Assembly (NCBI RefSeq): GCF_019749255.1
Contig: NZ_JACWFH010000006.1
Location: 62,001 to 126,000 of the forward strand
From: Mesobacillus maritimus
Lineage (GTDB): Bacteria > Bacillota > Bacilli > Bacillales > Cytobacillaceae
Length of the DNA: 64,000 bases
Reading direction: 5' to 3'
This document shows positions 52,766 through 60,984 of the stretch, piece after piece. Every line of letters starts with the position of its first letter. Position 1 is the first letter of the stretch. The notes under the pieces are model-generated. The model saw nothing but the letters and a program-made list of their open reading frames with translations. It was not told where the DNA came from and ran no database searches. Both the position numbers and the translations under genes were made by a program.

Positions 52766-53125
52766 ATGACTGGATTAACCACACATTTATTAGATTTAAC
52801 ACATGGCACACCAGCAAACGATGTCACCATTGAACTATTCTATCAAGCAGACCCGAGCTCCGAGTGGAAACTAGTTAAAACTGCTGTAAGTAATTCAGAT
52901 GGACGCCTTGATGAACCCTTTCTCACTGGTGAAGAAATAAGCATCGGAAATTATGAAATGATTTTCCATATAGGAGCCTATTTTCGAAAAAAAGAAGTCA
53001 AACTTCCAGATCCTCCTTTTTTAGAACTCGTCCCTATCCGTTTTGGAATTTCAGATACAAATAGACACTACCATGTCCCCTTGCTAGTATCACCTTGGGG
53101 CTATCAGGTGTATCGCGGGAGCTGA
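52766..53125 (+). CDS. pucM: 5-hydroxyisourate hydrolase
   Basis: A 119-aa transthyretin-related HIU hydrolase. LTTHLLDLTHGTPA (catalytic His), the Arg of VPIRFGI, and HYHVPLLVSPWGYQVYRGS with the C-terminal YRGS tetrapeptide that separates the enzyme from transthyretin. It hydrolyses 5-hydroxyisourate to OHCU, the substrate of the PucL-type decarboxylase. ATG behind GAGAGGAG. Confidence 0.95.
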   Translation: MTGLTTHLLDLTHGTPANDVTIELFYQADPSSEWKLVKTAVSNSDGRLDEPFLTGEEISIGNYEMIFHIGAYFRKKEVKLPDPPFLELVPIRFGISDTNRHYHVPLLVSPWGYQVYRGS

Positions 53126-53274
53126 GGCAGATTGCGTTTCATTGTATCCAGTGCGGAGGGAGGATTAGGGAGGTTTTTGACTCCCCATTTCTCATTCGTG
53201 AATTAATTCTTCCAATAGCACGTTTTTTAAAAGTTTCCCTTTCACAAAACCTAAAACTCATACATTTGATTTTT

Positions 53275-53330
53275 AAGAAGTTTTCCTCAAAAAAGTGATA
53301 CTTTTATGTATTGAGTGCACTTCTTTTTTT
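53275..53330 (+). terminator. Probable terminator of the urate operon
   Basis: AAGAAGT / ACTTCTT outer stem with an inner CTCAA/TTGAG pair and an imperfect middle, followed by a T run. The remainder of 53126-53455 shows no coding signal. Confidence 0.5.
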
Positions 53331-53455
53331 ACTATGTTCACCTCTTCAATTCGTTCATAATGATTGTTATAACTATTGTTCGATTTAATAGACAGCTATC
53401 CCTGAATAAAAGAAACAATAGAGGGTAGGTTATAAAAATAAAAGAGGTGATAAAC

Positions 53456-53944
53456 ATGGATAACATGATGAACCAAAATGAAATTGAAACTTTAAGAGAG
53501 TTAATTAAAGATGTAGACACGGCAATGTTGACTACAGCTACTGAAGAAGGACTTGTTTCTCGTCCCATGAAAACGCAGGAAGTAGAGTTTGATGGGGACT
53601 TGTGGTTTTTCACTAAAAAAGAGACAAATAAATATGAAGAAATATTACATAATCAAGATGTTAATGTAGCATATGTAGGTAAATCATATGTCTCCATCCG
53701 TGGAAAAGCGGAAATCGTTGAAGATATAAACAAGAAAAAGGAATTGTGGAGCAAAGTATATGAGAAAATGATGGAAACTTCTTATGAGGATCCTAACCTT
53801 ATCTTGTTAAAGATAAACGTTGAAGCAGCTGAATATTGGGACTCAGGAAATCTTATTAAAAAGATTGGCTTTTACTATAAACGCATGACTGGGCAAAGTT
53901 CTAAGTCAACAGATATAAATGAAACAATTGAATTGAATCATTAA
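53456..53944 (+). CDS. ydaG: Pyridoxamine 5'-phosphate oxidase-like protein (general stress protein 26 type)
   Basis: A 162-aa split-barrel flavin-binding protein: DVDTAMLTTATEEGLVSRPMKTQEVEFDGDLWFFTKKETNKYEEI followed by VNVAYVGKSYVSIRGKAEIV. This is the pattern of B. subtilis YdaG (general stress protein 26), with an extra C-terminal tail. ATG 53456 has AAAGAGGTG upstream; a GTG at 53447 is part of that site. The symbol is by family; a sigma-B promoter was looked for but not convincingly found. Confidence 0.82.
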   Translation: MDNMMNQNEIETLRELIKDVDTAMLTTATEEGLVSRPMKTQEVEFDGDLWFFTKKETNKYEEILHNQDVNVAYVGKSYVSIRGKAEIVEDINKKKELWSKVYEKMMETSYEDPNLILLKINVEAAEYWDSGNLIKKIGFYYKRMTGQSSKSTDINETIELNH

Positions 53945-54030
53945 CTTTCAAGTATGGGTTGTCTGGTATAGGACAATCCGTTTTGCTTTGAAAAGCCCTT
54001 CATGCCTTTAAGGACTTTATATCCCTACAA

Positions 54031-54066
54031 ATAGTAGCCCAATTCTAATGCGAATTGGACTACTAT
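54031..54066 (-). terminator. Hairpin after the chromate transporter genes
   Basis: ATAGTAGCCCAATTC / GAATTGGACTACTAT, a 15-bp stem with one mismatch and a 6-nt loop, lies 34 bases past the last minus-strand gene. The T tract is short. Confidence 0.65.
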
Positions 54067-54099
54067 TCAATGTTCAACTTCTATTGCTGTTCTGAGCTG

Positions 54100-54630
54100 T
54101 CACGCTAAAAAAATCGCTCCAAACACCAATCCTCCAACTATTACAAAGGCCGGATGCACTTTCCACTTTTCTAAAATAAATAAAGTTAAAATAGCGATAA
54201 AAAAGGTTTCCCATAGACCAATTGAAGAATAAGACTCATAGAAAAAGTCAAAAGTGAGCGTGCCCATTAAGATGGCAACAGCAGGTAAAACCACTTTGGA
54301 TAATCTTTTGACTCTTGGGGAATCTTTATAGCGATAAATTAGACTTAATAATAAGACCATTAACAATAAAGATGGGGCCACCGTCGCAAATAAGGCAACA
54401 ATCGCACCGAAAACTCCTCCGACTTCAAAACCAATATAGCCAGCCATTTTCGTTGCAATAGGACCTGGAAGAGAATTTCCTAATGCTAACACTTCACTAA
54501 ATTGACTCGTCGTCATCCACCCATAATGGGTGACCACTTCATGTTCAATTAAGGGAATTGTAGCAGGTCCCCCTCCATAGCCAACAATGCCAGGGATTAA
54601 AAACGCTAAAAAGATGTGTAAATAAATCAT
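54100..54630 (-). CDS. ywrA: Short-chain chromate transporter family protein (second of pair)
   Basis: A 176-aa CHR-family half-transporter with five or six helices. GYGGGPATIPLIEHEVV and LPGPIATKMAGYIGFEVGG are the family motifs. It overlaps the partner gene by ATGA; the two short proteins are inverted-topology halves, as in B. subtilis YwrA/YwrB. The family includes chromate efflux systems, but the physiological substrate in most Bacillus is unproven. Confidence 0.88.
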   Translation of the reverse strand: MIYLHIFLAFLIPGIVGYGGGPATIPLIEHEVVTHYGWMTTSQFSEVLALGNSLPGPIATKMAGYIGFEVGGVFGAIVALFATVAPSLLLMVLLLSLIYRYKDSPRVKRLSKVVLPAVAILMGTLTFDFFYESYSSIGLWETFFIAILTLFILEKWKVHPAFVIVGGLVFGAIFLA

Positions 54631-55208
54631 AGTCCCTCACTTTTTCCTTCGACATGAACTTCGATTTTCTTCTTTTTATCAGGTAAAACTAAAGCACCTA
54701 CCAACAACACACCAATGACAATTCCAGGATGTAGTTGAAGCACAATAATCGAGAGGAAACTGACAATTAACAAGATCCCGCCATTTATCCACCCTAACCC
54801 TTCCTTCGCCTTTTTCAAGAAACTCCAGGTGAGAACCCCCATCATCACACCCACAATGGGTACAACAGCATGGGTCATCCCTTGTACATTTGGATTGTCT
54901 TTAAATTGATTGAAGGAGGTTAGTAGCGCAAGCATTAGCAGAACCGTAGGTAAAACCGTTGCGAACATGGCAACGAGTAAGCCTAAGATTCCTGCGATTC
55001 GATAGCCTATATACCCTGCCATCTTAGTTGCAATTGGCCCTGGCAACGTATTTCCGAGTGCCAATACATCGCTAAACTCCTCATCATTCATCCATTTGAA
55101 AGTCCCAACCACTTCCTTATGAACAAGTGGGATCGTGGATGGGCCTCCCCCGAACCCTAACATCCCTGAACGGAAGAAGGCGATGAATATATTGATATAA
55201 AGTTTCAT
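54627..55208 (-). CDS. ywrB: Short-chain chromate transporter family protein (first of pair)
   Basis: A 193-aa CHR-family half-transporter. GFGGGPSTIPLVHKEVV and LPGPIATKMAGYIGYRIAG mirror those of the partner. The basic/acidic C-terminal tail DKKKKIEVHVEGKSEGL is cytoplasmic. It lies 54 bases after the gamma-glutamyltransferase gene, as ywrA/B neighbour ywrD in B. subtilis. Confidence 0.88.
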   Translation of the reverse strand: MKLYINIFIAFFRSGMLGFGGGPSTIPLVHKEVVGTFKWMNDEEFSDVLALGNTLPGPIATKMAGYIGYRIAGILGLLVAMFATVLPTVLLMLALLTSFNQFKDNPNVQGMTHAVVPIVGVMMGVLTWSFLKKAKEGLGWINGGILLIVSFLSIIVLQLHPGIVIGVLLVGALVLPDKKKKIEVHVEGKSEGL

Positions 55209-55262
55209 GATTATAAACCACCTTTTAAAAAATCACATAAGTACATCGATAGAGTCTGAGAG

Positions 55263-56915
55263 TTAAAAGCCTAATGCCGCGCCATCGCCACGAGGGTCAG
55301 CACCACCGAATTTTACACCAGTCTGTTGATCAATTTTAATTGCTCCTGCATGGCCCATCACGTCGGTAAAATCCTCAAGGACCTCCACTTCATGCCCTCT
55401 ACTCTGCAAGTTTGAACGTATTTCTTCCTCAATTCTTCCTTCTAGCTTCAAGCTGTTTGACGAAGCACCCCATGTTCTTCCATACAACCATCTTGGCGCT
55501 TCAATCGCAGCTTGAATCGGAAACTTGTAATCTAGAATTCTCGTTACCAGTGCAGCTTGTGTTTGTGGTTGGCCTTCTCCACCCATCGTCCCGTACACTA
55601 AATAAGGAGCTTCGTTTTCAAACAACATTGCCGGGTTTAAGGTATGGTAACAGCGTTTTTTCGGTTGCAAACTATTCACATGTGTTTCATCTAATGAGAA
55701 AAAGCTGCCGCGGTTTTGGAGAACAATTCCGGTATCTTTCGGAATAAACCCTGAACCAAATTCATGATAAATGCTTTGAATCATCGATACAGCATTTCCC
55801 TCTTTGTCCACGACTCCAAGCCAAATCGTATCTCCTTTTGGATCCAATTGATGTTGTACAGATTTCACACTAGTAAAATCAATCGAATTGGCTAACTCGC
55901 TCCCTCTTTGAACCGATAAAAGTTCATCTAGTGGAATGTGCGCAAATTCTGGATCGGTTAAGTATTGATCGCGGTCGACAAACGCTCGTTTCGTTGCCTC
56001 CACAAGCAGGTGATAATAATCCGCCGACCCTTCTTCTGTAAGAGATAAATCAAACTGATTTAAGATGTTTAGAATACTAAGCGATGCAAAGCCTTGTGTA
56101 TTTGGTGGCAGATTGTACACCTGATTGCCTCGATACCGAACGGATATCGGATCCACCCAATCGGAACGATGATTGTAAAAATCCTGATCTGTTAACAAGC
56201 CACCATGTTTTTGTAGATCCTGAGCAATCAGCTTTGCCAACTCGCCTTTATAAAGGTAGGAACTTCCCTCACTTGCGATGCCTTCTAAGGTTAAAGCTAA
56301 ATCAGATTGTCTCATCACTTCCCCAGCTTGATAAGCGAATCCGTTCGCTTTTAAAAAAATCTTCGTAAACTCCGGAAACCGTTGGAGATGTCGAAATTCA
56401 TCATCTTGTTGATTGAGATTGACATTACTCCAATATTCCTGACTCGGCGTGACCGGAAAACCCTCTTTTGCATACTGAATTGAAGTTTCGAGCAATTGAC
56501 TCCAGTCCACGGTTCCGTTCATCTCTGTTTTTGAATACTGAAAAGCCTCTTCCCAGCCAGCCACAGCCGCCGGAACCGTATTCGCCGCAAGTGCTCCTCT
56601 AGAAGGAATTTTATGATAGCCTTGATCTTGATAAAAAGAAATCGTCGCCTTTTCTCCTGAACGTCCACTGCTATTTAAGCCTTTTAATTCTTTCTTTTTT
56701 GCATTATACACAAGCCAAAAATTATCTCCGCCTATTCCATTCATATGCGGGTAAACGACTCCAATTGTTGATGCCGCGGCAATCGCCGCTTCAACTGCAT
56801 TCCCGCCTTCTTGAAGTACTTTCAACCCTGCTTGCGATGCCAAATAATGCGGCGTCGTGATCATCCCATTTGTACCCATTGTGGTCGGTCGATAAGAATG
56901 TTTCCTATCTTTCAT
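55263..56915 (-). CDS. ywrD: Gamma-glutamyltransferase family protein (YwrD-like)
   Basis: A 550-aa Ntn hydrolase. MGTNGMITTPHYLASQAGLKVLQEGGNAVEAAIA and HMNGIGGDNFWLVY are typical of the family. The expected autoprocessing Thr is Thr363 in DPKGDTIWLGVVDKEGNAVS. MGGEGQPQTQAA and GGADPRGDGAALGF end the small subunit. No signal peptide is visible, so like YwrD it may be cytoplasmic. ATG 56915 has GGAGG at good spacing. It may cleave gamma-glutamyl amides; the flanking amidase suggests a nitrogen-scavenging role. Confidence 0.87.
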   Translation of the reverse strand: MKDRKHSYRPTTMGTNGMITTPHYLASQAGLKVLQEGGNAVEAAIAAASTIGVVYPHMNGIGGDNFWLVYNAKKKELKGLNSSGRSGEKATISFYQDQGYHKIPSRGALAANTVPAAVAGWEEAFQYSKTEMNGTVDWSQLLETSIQYAKEGFPVTPSQEYWSNVNLNQQDDEFRHLQRFPEFTKIFLKANGFAYQAGEVMRQSDLALTLEGIASEGSSYLYKGELAKLIAQDLQKHGGLLTDQDFYNHRSDWVDPISVRYRGNQVYNLPPNTQGFASLSILNILNQFDLSLTEEGSADYYHLLVEATKRAFVDRDQYLTDPEFAHIPLDELLSVQRGSELANSIDFTSVKSVQHQLDPKGDTIWLGVVDKEGNAVSMIQSIYHEFGSGFIPKDTGIVLQNRGSFFSLDETHVNSLQPKKRCYHTLNPAMLFENEAPYLVYGTMGGEGQPQTQAALVTRILDYKFPIQAAIEAPRWLYGRTWGASSNSLKLEGRIEEEIRSNLQSRGHEVEVLEDFTDVMGHAGAIKIDQQTGVKFGGADPRGDGAALGF

Positions 56916-57005
56916 TATAAAAGATCCTCCTCGTAGCAAAATAAGTATTTTCTCAAAGGAGCCGGCTCTAGGATGTACACAACAATAATTGTTGAAAATA
57001 GCTGA

Positions 57006-58211
57006 CTATCTTTCAAAACCAGCAATATTTTTCTCTGACAGAATACTTACCAGTGTAGATACCCATTTCAATAGTTGAAGATCTTGATGTTGATTGCTAA
57101 TAAACGATAACCCAATCGGCAGGCCTTGCTTATTTTTAAAAGGAATGGTGATTTGCGGAAATCCTGATAAGCCGGCGATACAAGTTAATTGCATCGTTTT
57201 CGTCCGATGTTGTTCCAACAGCTCTCCCTTTAAATTCATTAATGGGGCTTCACCAGGAGAAGTGGGAAGAACAAGCAAACCATTCTCTTTTAAAATAGTG
57301 GATAGGTGCTGCCTAATCTTTGCCTGTTTTTCCTTTAAAGCATGCCACTCTTCTGAATTTAACGCGGAAGTCCAGGCAAACCTTTCGGCTATTCCGGGAC
57401 CAAACACAGGCCTCTCACTTTCAATCCAGCTTCCATGTTCTTTCCATATTTCGATTCCTTGGATGGAACGAAATAATTCAGCCCATGTTGAAAGTCCTTC
57501 AGGTGATAGCTTAACAGACTTCTTGCTACAACCCATTTCTTCTAAGATGGTAGATACTTGTAATAAACTATTTCTAGACTCCTCATCCATGAACGTCCAT
57601 GCTTCTTCTTCAAAAAACACCTGTGTAAACGGAACATGGGTAGGGGCCTTCTGATTCATGAGGACTTCTCCTACTTTTACCAAGGTGTTTAAATCTTGCG
57701 ACATCCACCCTACCGTATCAAAACTTTTCGCAAGCGGAATCACCCCGTCGATAGTAACCTTCTCATAAGTTGGTCGGAACCCATATACTCCACAATAGGA
57801 CGATGGAATTCGCACAGACCCACCTGTATCCGTACCAATCGCAAAATTGACGGTTCCCGCAGCGGCTGCAACAGCAGAACCACTTGAAGAGCCACCTGGA
57901 ATTCGTCCAGGAGCCTTCGGGTTCACGGGAGTGCCATAGTGGAAATTTTCACCATTTAAACTATACATCAATTCGTCCGTATGAGCCGTACCTGTTAGAC
58001 GTGCTCCATTTTTTAATAGTGTTTCAATGACCGGTGCGTTTCGTTCTCCTAGTGAGTGGGTTATGTACCAATCTGGGTTCCCTGCCGTATTTTTATAATC
58101 TTGAATCTCAAATACATCTTTCACCGCAAACGTTAATCCATCTAAACTTCCTCTTCCTGTTGGTTCTAAAACTAGGTTTTGTTTAACAAACGCATTCCAT
58201 CGATCTGCCAA
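57006..58211 (-). CDS. Amidase-signature hydrolase (short form)
   Basis: A 401-aa amidase. Triad Lys31 (FAVKD), Ser108 (GGSSSGS) and Ser132 (GTDTGGSVRIPSSYCG). The short N-terminus before FAVKD and total length resemble the AMI1/TOC64-like group. It starts with TTG behind AGGTGA. It is between gntR and the GGT gene, likely one transcript. Substrate unknown. Confidence 0.87.
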   Translation of the reverse strand: MADRWNAFVKQNLVLEPTGRGSLDGLTFAVKDVFEIQDYKNTAGNPDWYITHSLGERNAPVIETLLKNGARLTGTAHTDELMYSLNGENFHYGTPVNPKAPGRIPGGSSSGSAVAAAAGTVNFAIGTDTGGSVRIPSSYCGVYGFRPTYEKVTIDGVIPLAKSFDTVGWMSQDLNTLVKVGEVLMNQKAPTHVPFTQVFFEEEAWTFMDEESRNSLLQVSTILEEMGCSKKSVKLSPEGLSTWAELFRSIQGIEIWKEHGSWIESERPVFGPGIAERFAWTSALNSEEWHALKEKQAKIRQHLSTILKENGLLVLPTSPGEAPLMNLKGELLEQHRTKTMQLTCIAGLSGFPQITIPFKNKQGLPIGLSFISNQHQDLQLLKWVSTLVSILSEKNIAGFER

Positions 58212-58262
58212 CTCAACTCACCTACCATTCTCGTCATCTTAAAGTTGTTCTCTGAAAAAGGA

Positions 58263-58910
58263 TTAAGGCAACTTTTCTAGTACGGCATTACATGTCTTTT
58301 GAATATGATTCGTGGTTAATTCTAACAATAAATCAATCTCTTTTTTCCTCATATAATCAATCATTTGATAATGTTCTTTCTGTGATAACGATAGATAATA
58401 AGAAGATGTAGAATAGATATTCATATAAGGGTCCACTCTTCCCCAAACCGCATTCAACATTTCAAGCATAGGCTTAGAAGTAGAATAAGAATAGATTTTT
58501 GTATGAAATTGTTTGTTTAAACCATTCCATTCAATGGGAGAAGGAATGGATTGGTCCATTTTTATTACCATTTTTGTTAACTCTTCGATTTCCTTTTCGC
58601 CAATGTTTGGGTACGACCATTCCATTGCCATTCTTTCCAAATTGATGCGTATTTGAAAAATCTCTACTAACTCTTTCGCGGAAAGCTGGCTTACATAAAT
58701 GCTTCTTCTTTCAAAACGGACAAACCCTTCCGATTGTAATTTGTTTAGTGCTTCTCGCACTGGCATTGTACTAACCCCATAGCGTTCTGCCATTTTCCGG
58801 ATTGAGATTTTTTCCCCGGGCACCAAATCTCCATTCATGATGCTCTCACGTATCCTTGTATACACTTCTTGAGCAAGAGTTGGGACCGCTACAATTTCTT
58901 TTTGGTCCAT
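58263..58910 (-). CDS. GntR-family (FadR/FCD type) regulator
   Basis: A 215-aa regulator. Winged helix (about 8-75; RIRESIMNGDLVPGEKISIRKMAERYGVSTMPVREALNKLQSEGFV) and an all-helical FCD ligand domain (about 85-210) with His and Asp/Asn residues that could hold a metal. It is first in a minus-strand set with an amidase, a GGT and two CHR genes and presumably controls them. A TGTGATCACA palindrome lies between its promoter and start. Confidence 0.9.
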   Translation of the reverse strand: MDQKEIVAVPTLAQEVYTRIRESIMNGDLVPGEKISIRKMAERYGVSTMPVREALNKLQSEGFVRFERRSIYVSQLSAKELVEIFQIRINLERMAMEWSYPNIGEKEIEELTKMVIKMDQSIPSPIEWNGLNKQFHTKIYSYSTSKPMLEMLNAVWGRVDPYMNIYSTSSYYLSLSQKEHYQMIDYMRKKEIDLLLELTTNHIQKTCNAVLEKLP

Positions 58911-58938
58911 AATGCCCTATTCACCTCATTTTGTGATA

Positions 58939-58978
58939 TGTGATCACACTTTATAATTCTATTCTATCCTTATGTAAA
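58939..58978 (-). promoter_or_regulatory. Promoter and operator of the gntR unit
   Basis: On the minus strand TTTACA (58973-58978), 17 bases, TATAAA (58950-58955), then the perfect palindrome TGTGATCACA (58939-58948) at the start site. Autoregulation by the GntR protein is inferred. The remainder of 58911-59281 shows no coding signal apart from a 12-bp AAACCTAGGTTT palindrome at 59054-59065. Confidence 0.6.
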
Positions 58979-59281
58979 TTTTTTCCGCAATATGTTTGTT
59001 AGAAAATCTGTCAATGTTTTTATCGTTTGAAAAAAGGAACAGCTCAGAGGTAGAAACCTAGGTTTGTTAAAGGACATTTATGTCCAATTTTACTAGGCTC
59101 TTTTCTGGTACTTTTGTTGCTTTTTGATAACGAAATTGGTAAAAAAATGCTTTGTATCACTGGAAAGTTGCTTCTTAATGATGAAAATGGAGCTTCTAGA
59201 CTTCCTATTAACCATAAAAAATAGCTTATTTTGCGTTGAAATCGGCTTTAGGATTTTACGCTTACAGTCTTCGTTTAAATA

Positions 59282-59311
59282 AACAAAAAAAGCACAGAGT
59301 ACCCGTGCTTT
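59282..59311 (-). terminator. Terminator of the badI-aliA-badH-SDR cluster
   Basis: AAAGCAC / GTGCTTT with a 9-nt loop, then TTTTTT on the minus strand, directly at the stop codon of the last SDR gene. Confidence 0.75.
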
Positions 59312-60056
59312 AGACCATACTATGTCCCCCATTGACAGGAAGAACCTGCCCAGTGATCCAATCGGACGTGGAGGATAGTAAAAATAAGATACACCCCGTA
59401 ATATCATCTACTTTTCCTAATCGTTTTAACGGGTATTGCTTAATGATTTTTGCCAGTGTCGCTTCATGAAAGCTCTGTCCTTGGTCGATAAGTCCAAGGG
59501 AAACGGTGTTGCATTGAATCCCACTACTGCCAACATCCTGCGCTAGAGATTTTAGAAAACTGATTGCACCACTTCTTGCTGCTGCGGATACGATTAAATT
59601 ACGATCCCCTGTGCGTGCCGAATCACCGACAATATTGATAAATTTACCACTATTATTCGCAATCATATCAGGAACAAACGTGTAAGCGAGGTGAAGAACA
59701 CCGTTCAAACAAACATCAAGTTCGCGTTGCCATTCTCTAGGTTGATAGTCAAAAAAAGACTTGAATTGGGCATAACCTGCATTATTAACAATTCCGTCCA
59801 CTGTTCCTAAATCACGATTAATTTTGGTGCGCATGTTTTGAACATCCTCCAAAGAAGCTAAATCCCCTGTAACCAGGACCACCTTCACACCATTTTCCTC
59901 TATTAACCTCGCCGTTTCTATAGCTTCCGTCTCAGAAGTTTGATAATGCAAGGCAATATTCGCCCCTTCACTTGCTAATGCTAAGGCAATGCCTCGCCCA
60001 ACTCCCTTTGCACCACCTGTAATGAGAATATTTTTCTTTCTAAGCTTAAGGTCCAT
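59310..60056 (-). CDS. SDR-like protein lacking the catalytic tetrad
   Basis: A 248-aa protein with an intact SDR fold: cofactor loop TGGAKGVG (13-20), NNAG (91-94) and C-terminal WITGQVLPVNGGHSMV. Ungapped alignment with the neighbour BadH shows all four catalytic positions replaced: Asn to Cys116, Ser to Gly144, Tyr to Ser157, Lys to Arg161. It is therefore unlikely to be a normal dehydrogenase. A structural partner of BadH or a different activity is possible. ATG behind GGAGG; last gene of the cluster. Confidence 0.8.
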   Translation of the reverse strand: MDLKLRKKNILITGGAKGVGRGIALALASEGANIALHYQTSETEAIETARLIEENGVKVVLVTGDLASLEDVQNMRTKINRDLGTVDGIVNNAGYAQFKSFFDYQPREWQRELDVCLNGVLHLAYTFVPDMIANNSGKFINIVGDSARTGDRNLIVSAAARSGAISFLKSLAQDVGSSGIQCNTVSLGLIDQGQSFHEATLAKIIKQYPLKRLGKVDDITGCILFLLSSTSDWITGQVLPVNGGHSMV

Positions 60057-60161
60057 CTACTATCCTCCATCCTACCAAAAGGAAGCAGGACACTTTTAAG
60101 AAAGGCCCTGTTTCCTTTTCACGATTCTTTGAATCTCGCAGATTGTATCCTAAGAACCCAC

Positions 60162-60908
60162 TTATACCATCGTTAATCCGCCACTAACAGACAAGGTTTG
60201 CCCAGTGACAAATTTTGCGTCTTCCGAAGTGAAATAGGCGACGGCACCAGCAATGTCTTCTGGTTGTGCCAAACGTCTAAACGGTATCGCTTTTTCAAGG
60301 GCCGTTTTAATTCCTTCATTATAAGTACCGATTTCCTGAAACATTGGCGTATCGCTCGGTCCGGGGGCCACACAGTTGATATTGATTTTATGACGCGCCA
60401 TTTCACGAGCGAGCGTTTTTGTCAAAGCAACGACTCCGCCCTTTGCTGCCGAATAAACAGCCTCTCCGCTTGAACCAACGCGTGCGGCATCTGAAGCGAT
60501 ATTAACCACTTTGCCGTACCCGTTTTCAATCATCACTGGTAAAATTTCTTTACAAGTATGAATTTGTCCCATTAAGTTAATATCGACAATTCTCTTCCAT
60601 GTATCAGGTTCACTTTTTAGAAAGGGTTCGACCTTATCCCAACCAGCATTATTCACCAACACATCAATTTTCCTAAAAATATCGACTGATTCTTTCACTG
60701 CATTTCGAACACTCTCTAAACTTGTTACATCACAATTGATTGCCACTGCTTCCCCGCCCTGTTTTTTTATCATAGACACGGTTTCCTCAGCGTTATTAGA
60801 ATGAATATCAGCAACCACAATTGTCATCGAACGTAATGCTAGTGTCTTAGAAATTTCTCTGCCAATTCCACTGCCTGCCCCTGTTACAAATGCGATTCTA
60901 TTAGTCAT
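60162..60908 (-). CDS. badH: 2-hydroxycyclohexanecarboxyl-CoA dehydrogenase-like SDR
   Basis: A 248-aa SDR with an intact tetrad Asn111, Ser139, Tyr152 and Lys156 and TGAGSGIG cofactor loop. Segments NNAGWD, NIASDAARVGSSGEAVY, TLAREMARH and SVSGGLTM agree with BadH of Rhodopseudomonas palustris as I recall it. BadH oxidises 2-hydroxycyclohexane-1-carboxyl-CoA to the 2-keto form with NAD. The neighbours BadI and an AliA-like ligase support this. ATG behind TAGGAGG. Confidence 0.82.
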   Translation of the reverse strand: MTNRIAFVTGAGSGIGREISKTLALRSMTIVVADIHSNNAEETVSMIKKQGGEAVAINCDVTSLESVRNAVKESVDIFRKIDVLVNNAGWDKVEPFLKSEPDTWKRIVDINLMGQIHTCKEILPVMIENGYGKVVNIASDAARVGSSGEAVYSAAKGGVVALTKTLAREMARHKININCVAPGPSDTPMFQEIGTYNEGIKTALEKAIPFRRLAQPEDIAGAVAYFTSEDAKFVTGQTLSVSGGLTMV

Positions 60909-60984
60909 AAGATTCGCCTCCTATTAAGTTAATGATCATCGAACTTTACCCTGTGAACCGTACATTGTTGCTTCTTTATTTTCA

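Noticed and set aside
53126-53298. Reading frame continuing past pucM
   Set aside because: Different frame from pucM, without start signals; pucM ends properly at YRGS.
53401-53456. Sigma-B promoter before the ydaG-like gene
   Set aside because: A GGGTAG stretch is present, but no GTTT-type -35 at the right distance.
59093-59309. Minus-strand frame past the end of the atypical SDR gene
   Set aside because: Biased AT-rich translation without ribosome binding site, running through the terminator.
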